Source of the DNA: Chiua virens
Lineage: Eukaryota > Basidiomycota > Agaricomycetes > Boletales > Boletaceae
Assembly (NCBI GenBank): GCA_019787685.1
Contig: JAHNUO010000008.1
Location: 496,001 to 560,000, forward strand
Reading direction: 5' to 3'
Length of the DNA: 64,000 nucleotides
Made by a program: the position numbers and the translations under genes. The first letter of the stretch is position 1, and every line of letters starts with the position of its first letter. Below, in pieces: positions 45,160 to 58,400 of the stretch. Below the pieces are notes generated by a model. That model was not told where the DNA came from, did no database searches, and saw only the letters and a program-made list of their open reading frames with translations.

Positions 45160-47978
45160 TCAGGAATGTGTCAGGGGATCGATATAGATGATCCCATCAC
45201 GCTCGCTCCACGGATAGCCCCAACGATGCAACCATTCTCTCACTCCCGCAGCAAGCCGAGCACGCGACGCCCCCCTTGCTGGGTCCTGAGTTCCGGTATG
45301 CTTCTCTTCTCCAACGATGGCGTACGCTGAAAAACAGTCAGAAATAGAATACGAAACACCCAAGCAAAGTCCTCACCAAGTCCCAGAAAGTGTTCCCGTT
45401 CCAACTTCCAAACCAAGTTAGCTCGTCCGTGAAACACAGCCAACGCGGGCATCAAAACTCACCGCAAGCACGAATTCTTCCAGTACTTCGGTTGCCTCAC
45501 TCGAGTGTAGTCCGTGTAGATCGAGCATCGCCTCCGTCCTTTCCTCCGAAGACAGTCTCGATTCACCGCCAATGTCCTTACTCGCAATACCGAGACATAT
45601 ACCCAGACCGCCACCGCATGGCCGTCCTCGTGCGCTTCTATCGCCCACATCGTCAGACCAGCTCAGGTCTCGACCCTTCACGGCCTGCTCTGCGAGCTTC
45701 GCTCGTTCTCTAACCAACCTACCGGCAGCTTCCGTCATCTCACTGCCCATCTTCGCGTTCAAATCATGTCCTTCGCGACTGAATCGCTTTGCAGCAGCGC
45801 CATCTCCCCGTCTCCATGCATCGGCAGCGCGCGAGAGACAGGCGTTGCGAGCTGCACCGAGCTGCAGTGCACGAGAACGGTACGACATGTAAAGGCCATT
45901 CACTGACTCTCCGGTTGGCAAGGTCGGCAGTAGCGTTGCAGGACGTAACTTGATACGCGGAGACGGCTTGGGCGCGACGATTGTTGTCCGAACCTGCAGA
46001 TTGTCAGTAGAGTTGGCAGTGGAAAGTGGTTCACGCCGCGCCACCATTGTCCGGTCCGCGGGTATTGGCGCTGGTGCCGCTCGTTTCACTGCAGCAGCGA
46101 ACCTCGTACGGCCTGGATCATGTTGCCAATTGCCGTGTCCTTTTTTCCTTCCAAGTGGAGAGCCATCAAAGCCCAACGCAGGGAATTCATCGGAAGCTGC
46201 GTTGGCGGCCGGGTTTCCTGTGCTGTGATGTATATTGGTGCGAGAAAGTGCGTTCGTAACGGTCGTCACGTCGACATCTTTCGGTAAGTGGTGTAAAAAT
46301 TCGCATTGATCTTGCTTTGCGCACGTCCCTCGTAACCAAAAGCGGCACAGAGCGCGCTCCAGGTCATGGCTGAGAAGATGGATCAGGAGTCAGGGCGTCT
46401 ACACAAGTAATAGATAAATGGTTTGTACCTGAATCGACAGTCGGCTCGCAAGCATTCTCCGGCGAGATAATACCGGCACACTCTATTTCCACCTGGAACA
46501 GGGCGCGCACTGGTGCCTCTCACAGCTTGTCTCGCCACGTTGGTATAACCAGATCGTCCGCCTCGTAGCATAGCGCCCGGACCATCTCTTGTCACCAGGG
46601 TAACACGGCCGCCCATCGATTGCATTCTGGTCTGAGTAGTGTGCTGAGGCGGAGATGGTAACGCACGATCGATGAGCCAAGCCATGGCTCTCTCAAAATC
46701 GTACCCATTCTGAGAAAGCGCTTCCTCGAGCTCAGAGGGAGCGAGGGTCGAACCAAAAACGGAACTCAGCACATCAAGGGGGGTCATCCCATCGGTGAGG
46801 TAACCGGCCGTATCCGGGTCTTCGCCAGGAGTATCGTATTGAGAATCGTAATCGAATCCGGTGGGGTAATACTCAGCACGAAGGTCATCGGGAGAGGGAT
46901 TCGAGGGGGCTGAGTCAGACCATTGGTCAAAGTCTGTGACTGTGATTGGGTGGAAGGAATGGGGTGCTGTCTTGGGTGCGAAGGGATCAAATGGATCCTC
47001 ATCCTCATCCTCTTCGCCCATTCTCGTGGAGGAGCGGAGTTGGCTTGGTGTAACAGCTCGAGATGGAATGTTCTGATCTGGAAGAAGGGGCGCAGCGATC
47101 GCGAGGTTGGAGGAGGCTCTGAGCGGACTATGAGACCACAAATCAGGCGATGGCGTCTCAGTCCTGCCGTAGCCCGATAACGTCGCAGGGTTCGAAGAAG
47201 CAGCCGACAGAGGCCGCTGGATAGGTTTGAATTCAGTGGCTTTGGCACTGAGCAATCTCGGGGAGGAGATAGGGGATGCAGGAAGACTCGCGGTGAATTG
47301 AGCGTGGGCTTGGGTGGCTTGGGAGTGCGCGAGCACGGGTGAGTTCATGGGTGATACACTGCGAGCAGTGATGTAAGACGATGCGTTGCCGCTGACAAGA
47401 GGGGAGGTGACAGGGGTGTGTGGTCTACGAAATCCAATGGAAAAGGGAGAGTTTGGAACTGAAGAAGGGGTTTCAGGTCTGTTGAGCCGTACGGAGTGAG
47501 AAGAGGCCCTAGAAGAGGGTCGTGACGGGCGTCGTGTCGGTGTCAGAAAGAGGAAGGGGACGCCTGCAATGTCGTCGCGATGTCTGTGCATGAGGTCGAG
47601 GACATGCTGTTCGAGCTGTGATAGGGTTGATTGGACAAAGAAAAGACAGGTTGGGAAGCAAGCACCCACCATATCGTCATCGACCCCACATTCAGATTTG
47701 AGCAGGTTTTTGAGAACGTCTTCTTGCTCGTCGGCTAGCAGCGAGGCCACTCTGTTCACTAGGGCTGTGCTGACGCGGCTTGGATCGTCACCGTCATCGG
47801 CATCGTAAGCTTCTGTAGGGGATCTGTGGTGCCGAATTATAGCGGAGAGCTGCGCACGAGTGTGGGGAAATCTCTGAACTTGGCCCCCAGAACCAAAGCT
47901 CTGCTCCAGGGCATTGTCATTGGCACTACCTGCGCCGGGCGGGGAGAGCATGAAGGGTAGCGTTAGCGTTTGGGGCAT
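45160..47978 (-). CDS. CCCH zinc-finger, DUF1771 and Smr domain protein
   Basis: About 865-883 residues, probably an RNA-binding protein with an Smr endonuclease-like domain, of the group seen in translation quality control and mRNA surveillance. Exons: 47978-46429 (with a probable 54-nt in-phase intron near 47670-47617), 46369-45463, 45404-45377 (28 nt), 45326-45160; phases agree. Order: disordered Ser/Pro region; CUE/UBA-like helix bundle (LDVLSSVFGSTLAPSELEEA, ALSQNGYDFERAMAWLID); two CCCH fingers in tandem, CRYYLAGECLRADCRFSH and CRFWLRGTCAKQDQCEFLH; DUF1771 (MSYRSRALQLGAARNACLS); Smr domain with LDLHGLHSSEATEVLEEF and IVGEEKHTGTQ, in place of the usual GxGxHS. Start at MPQTLTLPF is preferred over an upstream ATG in a His-rich stretch. 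Partner proteins unknown. Confidence 0.83.
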
Positions 47979-48180
47979 TTGTTGGTGACGGTGGTAGATG
48001 GGACAGTGATCTATTATGCATGGGGACGTTGGGCGCCTATGCATAAACAACCGCACTAGTTATTAGTTAACCGAACTCGGCACAACGCGAGATTTCCAGA
48101 CTCGGGTCACACTGTCTCCAACGACGAGCACATCCAACTGAAACACTTTAATTAATTACCTTCTTGTGTACACTCTGGTT

Positions 48181-49752
48181 TCACTCGTCCCACTGAACAA
48201 GTACGTATTCCTCCCGCCAACATTCCTTGTCATCTTGTCCCCCGTCGTCCAGGCAGCAGTCATTTTCGCAGGAAAACACCATGCAAGTACCCCATTCCAT
48301 CCCTCGACTTCCTGGCTCTTTGTTCCGTTTGAGCGCATCTTGCACTGCTTTGATCCTTTGTTCATCTGTCAATCTCCGAATATCCAGACCCTCACTATCG
48401 ACCGAGTCTCTCAGGACGTTGATCAAATTAGGCATCAATTGACACTCGAACACCCTGTTCGATTTACAACAGGCGCACGATGGAATTGCTGCCGTGCTAT
48501 AAGACCGCTTCGCTGGCTGGACCACCTTGAAATCGGCTTTCGTTATGGGGAGAGGAGCCTGGGTAGATGCAGGGAATAACAGATCGAACACTTTATCTGA
48601 CGCGAAAGGTAGTGGGATGCCTTTGAGTTCGTATCTGCAATGCCCGCATCCTCGGTTTAGTCCAGAAAGCACCTCAGCGGCAACTCACCGAATACATTGC
48701 TCTCCCGTATATCCAACACGCTTCGTAAACCGATCGAACACATTGTCTATCTCCAACGAGTTTTCGTATGCTTCCGGCGCCCAAATTGAATCCTTTCTGC
48801 CTTTGCCTTCTAATTCGGTGGGATCTTCTATTTTGGCATTCGCTGGAACTTTTGTCTTGGGAGGTTGTGGAATCCACTCAGATGCAGTCGACAAATATAT
48901 TGCTGGATAGGATGGTGCTGCTGCCCAGAACGAGTCTGTCACTCTCGTCGAGGCCATAGCTGTTATGAGCGACTCTTCAGATGATGAAGCATCATCGCTC
49001 TCTGCGTCACTGTAATCGTCGTGAACTTGTTCGGTTTCTTCGGGAGGATCGATCACCGAGTTGCCGAAAATTTGGTCACCCAGACCAAAAGCCATCGGCT
49101 GGGTGGCGGGTTGCATCTGGGCAGCCAATCGATCAACCGGAGATGAATGAATGAATACTACCGTGGCCACGCACAGAAAAAGGGTTTGCCGCTGTCACCA
49201 AGTTTGGCGGTGGTAAAGTAGCAGTCTTCTGCTGCTCAGTTTTCCGTGCTTTCTTGTCCTTCAGTTTGGCTGCATAGGCAGGATTATGCCTCAAACCGCG
49301 CCATGCCCGTACGCTGTTCGCTTTTAAGACGCATGACTCGCTCGTGCCAAATCTTCCTACCTTCCAGATTGTCTTTGACAACTGGAGCGAGCACAACCCC
49401 AGACATACAGCGCACGGTCCATCGGGCTATCTTCAAACGGACACCACACATGTAGGAGAAGCTCCATGGGATTCGAGCAGATCTTGCACTGCGAAGAGGA
49501 GATCGGAGGCTCCCGCGAAGGCAGAAAGGCCTTAAAAAGATACAATTAAATCTGCATTGACATGATGTTCGTACATCGGACAAAAGACAGGGCTCGTACA
49601 GGAAGACCACCGATGCGAGAGACTGCCGCATCTGTGACGTCGGTCTCGGTCTCCACGCGCCCGTCGGGCACGCCGAGCAGGACCTCCGTCTCCATGGCGA
49701 CACCGATTTCCTCGTCGGAATCGGACCAATCATCCTCCGTTAAAACGTGCAT
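48181..49752 (-). CDS. TSR4: TSR4/PDCD2-like 40S ribosome biogenesis protein
   Basis: Dedicated chaperone for ribosomal protein uS5 (Rps2) in yeast and its PDCD2 relatives; acts in cytoplasm and nucleus. Five exons (49752-49600, 49530-49361, 49313-49175, 49116-48689, 48634-48181) give 447 residues in exact phase. The N-terminal half has paired cysteines typical of the family (CKICSNPMELLLHVWCP, then LYVWGCARSSCQ). A variable acidic middle (YSDAESDDASSSEESL) follows. The PDCD2_C domain reads DNVFDRFTKRVGYTGEQCIRY, PSCACCKSNRVFECQLMPNL, then EWGTCMVFSCENDC, and ends in a conserved YVLVQWDE. Intron 4 (58 nt) joins NPFS to MQPATQPM; other joins leave frame. Divergent from the MSC2-like gene with 339 nt between starts. 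Confidence 0.9.
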
Positions 49753-50091
49753 GCTGTAAGATTGCAGTCAGTGGGGAACGGGATGGTGGACAGATGCAAA
49801 ATGGAGATCAGATATGCATGAATGGTAAAATTTGAAGGCCTCGTCACTACGACCAGCGCAAGGAAACCTCGCGCAGGACGTATCGGACTCGTCATCTATG
49901 GGTTCATCCAAGAAAAAAAAGCTGGACTATCTTAAAGTACTTACCTGACTTTGAGGAGTTGGGGAAAAGACATGCGACCGTAATGAAGTTTTATATAGTT
50001 ACGTGGATGGGAATTGATTTCCTTATTTGGTTGATAAGTGACAAGTTGCAAGGTGTTACCGACAAGTTGTGTTTCGCTCGCTCAGGCTGGG
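49753..50091. promoter_or_regulatory. Divergent promoter region, TSR4 and MSC2-like gene
   Basis: 339 nt between outward-facing start codons. No reading frame; a TATATAG-like element is at about 49993 on plus. Confidence 0.4.
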
Positions 50092-53000
50092 ATGTCGGCC
50101 CCAGATGCACGGACCCGTAGGAAGATCAGTCTACAGCCAGCCAGGGTCCTTTCAGTGTCGTACGTTTCCAGAGCTCGTCTGCCGCCTAACACTCATTAAT
50201 CGTTCCCAGACTCGGCACGAGAGCCTTCCCGAAGATAGTCCTCTCGAACATCGTCTTCGTCCTTGCACTCTTTGCGGCAAAGGAGGTCCTTCTTTCGTAC
50301 GATGTCGGTGTCTTCTGGGTGGTCATGAGAGTTCTCGCTTTGGGTGCCCTAGGCATGTTAGTCTGGGAAGGATTGACCTTCCAGTTTTCGAACGCGCCAC
50401 ATATCGAGGTATGTCATTACCAATTTGATCTTTGTGTAGTTGAGTCTGAGTATGCCGTAGTGGACAGCTCTAGGCGTATCATCACTTTTACTCTTCGTAC
50501 AGCAAGCAGCACTATATACTGCGCTTTATCGACTACCTTCACTCCGGTACGCTCGTCGTGTCGTCATATTCACACGAGTTCATACCTTCGTTGACAGGGT
50601 TATCTTATTTGTGCATTTCTCTTCTTCCTGGGTAGATGCGATGGTAGCCCCTCATTACTCCCGCTGGTGTATCAATACTTAATCTCACTGTTAGATATCC
50701 CGACCGCTTATCGTGGTGTCTGCTTTTGTCATCTCCTTTTTCGCGGACATCGTTCTCTCCCAGAAAACTCCTGCCATAATCCTCCCTGGTTATGCTTGTG
50801 TCGTACTCCATGGCTTAGCAACATATGCTTTGGAGCATCTTCGGGGTGTATTGTCACCTACCATCACTCCTACTATGGTCACTGCCGCGAGCACCTTTGG
50901 TGCTTCAGTACTTGGTCTCCCCCTCTACGCCTTTAGGCGAGTACTGGTGAGTTTTTTTTTATCGTCCGAGTAGATTTTCAGCTGACACTGTCAGATTGAT
51001 TCCCGTCCATCACCCGTGGTCCCTCTGTTGTCCTTGGCCGTCCTTCCTCTCCTCGCTTATAATACAATATTCTTGACGCCAGACACCAAAACAAGACAGT
51101 ATAATTCTCACCAAGCCGTCCAGGTGTTTCTATTATCCTATCCGTCGGCGTTTCTCGTCGCTATCGCTATGGGACGTCTTGGATTCTCCCAGCATCCACA
51201 TTGGATTGACTTTATACTTGGCGCGATGCTTTACTATGGTACGAGGTACAGCTGATAGGAGGATGTTTGCTCACTTGGATTGTCGCAGCAAAGTATCCGG
51301 ACGAAAGTCAGGTACCTTTGCCTTCGAGGACACCGATATCGAAACTTGCTCGTTTCTACCTAAATTCCATTCTTTCAGACAACGAGTCCAGAAAAATCTT
51401 TTACTTTTTGGCCCTCAACTTATGTTATATGCTCATACAAATGCTTTATGGTGTTTGGACGAACAGTCTGGGACTTATTTCAGATGGTGAGTAGTTTCAT
51501 ACGGATGTCTCTCTATTTGCTGAGGATTGGGATATCAAGCCATCCATATGGCATTTGATTGCCTGGCTATTGGTGTTGGATTGCTAGCTTCGGTCATGGC
51601 TAAGTGGCCTCCAAATGAGCGGTTCACTTACGGGCAAGTTTCTCACAATTCCGATGTCTAAAATAACTTTGTTGACCTTCTCCCGGTGCTTTTTGTTCCT
51701 TGTAGGTATGGCAGAATTGAGACACTGTCGGGTTTCGCAAATGGGATATTTCTTATTCTGATTTCAATCTTCATCGTGTTTGAAGCGGTCCAGCGACTGT
51801 AAGTCTACGTGATCTAGCATGTGTCGTATCATCAATCTGAGGCCACATATTTTACCAGCATAGACCCCCCAGAAATGTCGACGAGCCAACTTTTGCTAAT
51901 TAGCTCCCTCGGGCTTGGTGTAAATCTGTTTGGCATGTTCGCAATGGGGGGACATCATCACCACCATCACCATGTACGTGCATTGAATTGCTATGTAAGG
52001 GTTCTTAACGAAATGATGATCGATAGGGTCATGATCACGGATGTGGACATGAACATGGACACAACCACGGCCATCAGCACAAGCACTCTCATACTATTCA
52101 CTCGCATCCTGATGGGCATGGTTCTAGTTTACTTCACCATGATCATGCTAGTCATGATGTGTGCCAGAATTCAAATTCACATACCCTCGATTCCGACGAT
52201 CACCGAACGCACGATGTTGTTCGTCATAGCCTAGCACCTTCACAGGACCCACCTTCACACTCCCATCACCATCACGAGAGTAAACCATCACATAGTCACT
52301 CGCATGTTCATAATCATTCCAACCGATCAGAGTTCCACTCCTCACCTGCTGAGACGCAACACAGTCCGGTGTCTTCCACAATCCGGGAACGAAAACCTCA
52401 TTCTCGTGGCCCATCACTTCAAGTTACACTTGAAAATGACCAAGCAACCCCGATACCCACAGTTCAAGTTCCATTTCCGTCGTCGTCTCCAGTGGATTCC
52501 CCGATCTCTCCTAATTACCCCAGCACATTGAAGCATGACCACCATCCCGTGCATCATCACCATGACGATGGACACGGACATACCTTGCACTCCCACTACG
52601 ATCACGAAGGTCATAGCCACAATATGCGCGGGGTATTTCTGCACGTAATGGCGGTGTGTATCTTCCTCTCCAAGAGATTCAGATGCTCAGTGACAATTAG
52701 GATACCCTTGGCTCAGTGGGAGTTATTGTGTCGACACTCCTTATCCAGTATTATGGATGGACAGGCTTCGATCCCATCGCATCTCTCTTCATTGCTGTGC
52801 TCATTGTTGCTAGTGTTGTCCCCCTCGTCATGGACACTGGGCGGGTACTTAGCCTAGATCTTGGGGAGAAGGAAAGTGGGGTTGAAATGGCTCTCAAGGA
52901 GGTACGTGATTCCAGCATTCGATAAGAAAAGCACGAGTCCTGAAATGCACCGCGACGTGTAGCTGGAGCATGTCGAAGGTGTTGTCTCGTACTCTTCCCC

Positions 53001-53211
53001 ACGGTTTTGGCCCAAAGATTCTTCCAGCGTCATTGGTTCTATCCATCTCCAACTCTCGCATACTCTCTCGCAGCCACATACATCCGACGGGCCGAGCAGT
53101 AAACAATTGACTATCGACCGCGTGCTGGAACGCGTGAATAGTCTTCTGAAGAGTAGAATACCAGGGCTCGAAGAAGTCACAATACAGCTGGAAGTGGCTT
53201 CTGCAGGATAG
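50092..53211 (+). CDS. MSC2: Zinc transporter of the cation diffusion facilitator family, MSC2/ZnT5-like
   Basis: ER or early-secretory zinc/proton antiporter that supplies zinc to secretory enzymes. It is a long CDF with extra N-terminal membrane helices before the core, as in Msc2 and ZnT5: FVLALFAAKEVLLSYDVGVF, PLIVVSAFVISFFADIVLS and others. The CDF core reads MLYGVWTNSLGLISD, AIHMAFDCLAIGVGLLASVM, with the transport-site D and H/D pairs, then FTYGYGRIETLSGFANG. A histidine-rich cytosolic loop follows (about 51950-52650), with GHDHGCGHEHGHNHGHQH and many HSH/HHH repeats plus a Ser/Pro stretch. Helices TLGSVGVIVSTLLIQYYGW and LIVASVVPLVMDTGRVLS close the core, and a C-terminal metallochaperone-like domain ends EEVTIQLEVASAG. 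About ten introns; I did not verify every junction. Start ATG at 50092 (MSAPDARTRRK). Confidence 0.87.
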
Positions 53212-53560
53212 GTATCATACTGGGTTTGGGAGTCATTCGTTTGGACTGCTTGGATAATTAGATATTCGGTAATTTAATCTCTCGCCGTCTCCAACGTCGT
53301 ATGAGAAGAAGCAAGGTTTTGATACCGTGCGCGATTTTGATACGCGACTATGCATGTGGTCACGTGCGTAGAATGAAAAGTCACGTGTTGGGGAAGCACC
53401 GCGTGGGCCGGGACCCGGGGTGTCAGTGTGCACTGCCGACGAGGACAACTTCGGAACCACATTCGTGTCGCTCTTTATTGGTGGCCCTGCCACAAATTTA
53501 CTGCTGAGTTGATACCGCATTTCGATTTCACAGTCCAGATTCAGATCTTTTCTGTAATTC
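53212..53560. other. Intergenic, VRG4 promoter side
   Basis: 349 nt between two plus-strand genes. Nothing else seen. Confidence 0.4.
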
Positions 53561-55092
53561 ATGGCAGCATTCAAGAACGTGGTTGAGGAAGACGTGGCCG
53601 AATTAAAGAGGAATATCGCGACGAGCAATCAAAAGACAACAATGCTGTCTCTTCCGCTGGTGAGTGAATGCCAATTTCAACCCAAACATCACACGTTTGA
53701 TCTCCCGTTCAGGACTGTCGATTATCTGTTATTGTATTGCATCTATCCTAATGACTCTCGTCAACAAGGTAGCTACCGCCATGTCTCCCAAACCATCATA
53801 TTCACCCCAGGGCAGTTTGTAGTGTCTGGTCGGCAGTTCAACGTGACCTTCCTATTGCTCGCCTTGCAAAGCATTGTTTGTATCACATGTGTCGTTGTCG
53901 TGAAGAAACTCGGTATTATTTCGTTCCGAGACTTTAACACGCAGGATGCGAAGGCGTGGCTTCCAGTGAGCGCCTTGCTCGTCAATGTTATATATACTGG
54001 ATCTAAGAGTTTAGTGAGTATGTGATGCGTTTGTTGCTGTAATAATTCCTGAATCAGGTCGAAGCAATACCTCACCATACCGGTTTACACGATTTTCAAA
54101 AATCTGACCATTATTCTCATTGTACGTGTCAGCTTGTGGCAGTGTGACGTCCGTCTTACTGTTCTATTTCAGGCATATGGGGAGGTTATATGGTTTAATG
54201 GGCGGCTAACCGGGCTGACGATGATTTCGTTCATATTGATGGTGACCGTCGTGCTGTGACGATATCAACGCGTTGCTTATTCCCACTTACGATCATCAGA
54301 TACTTTCTTCGATACTTGCAGCATGGATAGACGTGAATGACGTAGCACAGGCCGCCGGCAACATTCCACCAGCTAGTACATCTATGGGCATTGGCCTGGA
54401 GCTCGTCTCCGGTATGATGAAGAAGTTGCACATAGGGTACTTTTGGATGCTGCTGAACTGTTTATCGAGCGCTGGTTATGCAAGTTTTATTTTTGGCCCG
54501 AAATGAAGGAGTACTGATGCCAACTCCCTGACAGGTACTGTTGATGCGGAAACGCATCAAGATCACCGGGTTTTCCGATTGGGATTCGATGTTTTACAAC
54601 AATTTACTCTCGATCCCAATACTGGCCGTGTTTTCCATTGTCCTGGAAGATTGGGGAGCAGTGAACCTCTCCCGTAACTTGTAAGCCTATTGTTTCTCGT
54701 TGCATTCAAACAATCATTTTGTGTCGTTCAGCCCGACAGAAACGCGACATTTGTTACTATTTGCGATTGCATTTTCTGGCGCCGCAGCAGTTGGTATATC
54801 ATACACCACTGCATGGTGCGTCCGGACAACGAGCAGTACGACATACAGGTCCGTGTTTAGTATTGTTTGGTGGGTGGTCACTGACGCTAGTCTCAGTATG
54901 GTTGGGGCGCTGAACAAGCTGCCAGTTGCAGCATCAGGGATGCTGTTCTTTGGTGATGCCATCACGATCGGGTCGGTCTCCGCAATCGGGGTAGGATTTT
55001 TTGCGGGAGTAATGTACGCGATCGCGAAGAACAACCAGAAAAAGCTGGAGAGCAGGGGACAGAGTATTTTACCGCTTTCTAACCGGAATTGA
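53561..55092 (+). CDS. VRG4: GDP-mannose transporter (VRG4)
   Basis: Golgi GDP-mannose/GMP antiporter that feeds fungal mannosylation. Nine exons (53561-53663, 53713-53768, 53816-54013, 54065-54121, 54173-54241, 54300-54479, 54535-54680, 54732-54848, 54897-55092) give 373 residues in exact phase. About ten membrane segments. Family landmarks: [54 protein letters not shown] (first nucleotide-sugar motif), [19 protein letters not shown] and [20 protein letters not shown], which holds the GALNK sugar-recognition motif. Exon 1 ends in GTGA before a GTGAAT donor; the more obvious GTGAGT four bases earlier would break frame. Intron 6 (54480-54534) uses GC-AG. The C-terminal tail ends with [11 protein letters not shown] and is cytosolic. 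Confidence 0.92.
54480..54534 (+). other. GC-AG intron in VRG4
   Basis: 55 nt, donor GCAAGT, branch-like CTGAC close to the acceptor ACAG. Joins SSAGY to VLLMRKRIK as in the family; the overlapping GT is out of phase. Confidence 0.75.
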
Positions 55093-55485
55093 TACCATGA
55101 TATTCACCTGCTCTTTCTCACGGCATGTTATCACAGGCAAGATAACGTGCGTCGCACAGAGATCTGATTGGCAAGGTTTGTCCCAAGCCTGTCTCAACAT
55201 CCGATAGTCCATTGTTTCTTGGTGTTTTCCTACACGATAGCGATGGAGTTAGAAGACAGGGTGGAGATGATGCGGAATGTTCCGCTTTAAGGCCGGATCG
55301 CTAGTGGACAGTTTGCTTGAGATCGCAGGCGATGGCGGCGATGTCACGTCGAGCGTGAGGCTCCAAACGGTTGCCACGTTATCGGCTCTCGGAGTTCCTT
55401 TAGTGTTAGAGCGCTAGCTTGTCCCGTCCCATTTTCCTTAAATCCTTGGCTTGCCCTCTCTCAGCCTCTGATTCCCCCCATCATC
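55093..55485. other. Intergenic, pyruvate carboxylase promoter
   Basis: 393 nt upstream of the pyruvate carboxylase start. Pyrimidine-rich just before the ATG (55440-55485), a common feature of strongly expressed fungal promoters. Confidence 0.45.
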
Positions 55486-58400
55486 ATGGCTGCCCCCTCA
55501 CAATCTCTCCACCCCCCGAGGCTGGCCCACACTTTCATCGGGTCGCCCAGTGCGCCTGGCACCCCCGTGCACAACATTCAGACTATGCGCCGAAAGGCTG
55601 CCGGTCACAGCGGCCCTCTCACCAAAATCCTCGTAGCGAACCGTGGGGTAAGCTGATTCGTAATCCCCTCGATCATATTCTGAGAGGTCGTCACCAGGAA
55701 ATTGCTATCAGAGTGTTCCGGACTGCCCATGAGTTGGCTATGCATACCGTCGCGATCTACTCTTTCGAGGATCGTCTTTCTGCTCACCGCCAGAAGGTGC
55801 GATGTGCGATCCTATCTATCGTGCATATGGGTCTCCTGACAGGCCAGACAGGCCGATGAAGCATACCAAGTTGGTAAAGGTCTTACTCCCGTCGGCGCGT
55901 ATCTCGCGCAAGACGACATCATCAGAATCGCCCTGGAACATGGCGTCGACATGATCCATCCGGGGTACGCGTTGTGCCTAACTTGCGATAAACGCACATA
56001 TTGAGTGCCGTCACAGGTACGGCTTCTTGTCCGAAAACGCCCATTTTGCGCGCAAGGTCGAGCAGGCTGGCATCGCATTTGTGGGGCCTACCCCTGATGT
56101 CATCGATGGTCTTGGTGACAAGACCAAGGCCCGTACACTGGGTATATGCGTCGATGTTATAACAAACACTTCCGAGACTCACACAACATCTCTCAGCTAT
56201 GAAGGTCGGTGTACCGGTCGTTCCCGGAACACCAGGACCCGTCGGGTCGTATATCGAGGGAGAATCGTTTATCAAAGAATATGGCTTCCCAGGTAGAGTC
56301 TCGTTCATCCACTTGATCCTCCGCGGCTGGTCATTTACGTGACTGTAGTCATCATCAAGGCTGCTATGGGTGGTGGTGGCCGTGGTATGCGTGTTGTGCG
56401 CGAACAATCTGACTTCCAGAGCGCCTTTGAACGCGCCGTCTCCGAGGCCAAGTCCGCTTTCGGAGATGGAACAGTCTTCATCGAGCGTTTCTTGGAACGT
56501 CCTAGGCACATCGAAGTCCAAATCTTGGCTGACGCGCTCGGCAACACCATCCACCTCTTCGAACGTGACTGTTCAGTGCAAAGGCGTCACCAGAAAGTTG
56601 TCGAAGTTGCACCTGCAACTCATCTCCCTGACGAAGTCCGCCAAGCGATCTTGGACGATGCCATCAAGCTTGCCAAGAGTGTGAGCTACAGGAACGCCGG
56701 AACTGCCGAGTTCTTGGTTGACCAGCAGGGTAGACATTATTTCATCGAGATTAACCCCCGTATTCAAGTCGAACACACTATCACTGGTGCGAGTTCTACA
56801 AATATCCCATCCTTTTTGTCCCTAATGCAGATTCGCGACGTCCTTAGAGGAGATCACTGGCATCGACATCGTCGCTGCCCAAATCCAGATTGCCGCAGGC
56901 GCGACTCTTCCCCAGCTCGGCTTGACGCAGGAGGCCATTACTCGCCGAGGCTTTGCAATTCAGTGCCGTGTCACTACCGAAGATGCTGGAACTGGCTTCC
57001 AGCCAGACACCGGAAAGATCGAAGTATACCGCAGTGCAGGTGGTAATGGTGTTCGTCTTGATGCATCTTCCGGTTTTGCTGGTGCGCAAATCACGGTAAG
57101 GATCCCGATGTTTGTAAATCATGTCTGGACTAAGCGTGGCTCCCCTACAGCCCCACTATGACAGTTTGCTCGTTAAGTGTACGGTCAGCGGTACGACATA
57201 CGAAGTAGCTCGTCGCAAGATGCTCCGTGCCCTTGTCGAATTTCGCATCCGTGGCGTGAAGGTCAGGCGAAACCTAGTTTTCTCTCGAGACTTGTTGACA
57301 TCCTCCTCAGACCAACATCCCTTTCTTGTTCCGCCTCCTCACACACGACGTCTTTGTTGGTGGAAAGACTTGGACGACGGTATGTCTTTGGATTTTTACA
57401 CATGTATGCAGCAAGATTTTCATGGAATTTTAGTTTATCGACGACACTCCAGAGCTCTTCAAACTTGTACAGAGTCAAAACCGTGCCCAAAAGTTGCTCG
57501 CATACCTCGGAGATCTCGCCGTCAATGGAAGCTCCATCAAGGGACAATCCGGCGAACCAGGTCTCAAAGAAGAGATTGTTATCCCCAAGTTCGAGAACCG
57601 TGACGATCCTAATGGCGCACCCCTTGATGCAACTGTTCCATGCCAGATTGGTTGGCGTAACATCATTGTCGAGCACGGTCCTGAGGCCTTCGCCAAAGCC
57701 GTACGAGAGTACCCAGGAACGCTTATCATGGACACGACGTGGCGAGATGCTCACCAGTCCCTCCTTGCTACCCGTCTAAGAACTGTTGATATGGTTAACA
57801 TCGCCAAAGAGACTAGCTATGCCCTTGCCAACGCTTTCAGCTTGGAGATGTGGGGTGGTGCCACGTTTGATGTTGCCATGCGATTCCTGTACGAGGATCC
57901 TTGGGAACGCCTGGTCGGTCATGATCTGACGAGCCTGCGGTTAACCCGTTAACACTTATCTTTAGCGCACTCTCCGTAAATTGGTCCCTAACATTCCATT
58001 CCAAGCCCTTGTCCGTGGTGCCAACGGTGTTGGATATACCAGCTACCCGTAAGTCCTTGAGAAGGTTTTGGAACATTTTCTAATTGTTGTTACAGTGACA
58101 ACGCCATCTACGACTTCTCCAAGAAAGCTGTCGAGAATGGTCTCGATATCTTCCGTGTCTTTGACTCCTTGAACTACTTCGGTAAGTGTCCCAGCACTTA
58201 ATGACAGGTCAACTAATGGTTTGACGTGACCTCTACAGAAAATGTATGGCTGAACGTATTGACTTGGTTTCATGAGTGCTAACCCTCATCTAGATGAGGC
58301 TGGGTATCGATGCTGCTAAGAAAGCTGGAGGCGTCGTTGAAGCCGTCGTTTGCTATAGCGGTGACGTTGCGAGCCCCAAGGAAACGAAGTATACCCTTGA

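Noticed and set aside
49100..49180. Frame conflict in TSR4 between NPFS and the DRLAAQ frame
   Set aside because: A 58-nt intron ending CTGCCCAG joins NPFS to MQPATQ in phase.
53640..53720. Frameshift at VRG4 intron 1
   Set aside because: Using the second donor (GTGAAT at 53664) rather than GTGAGT restores frame into [12 protein letters not shown].
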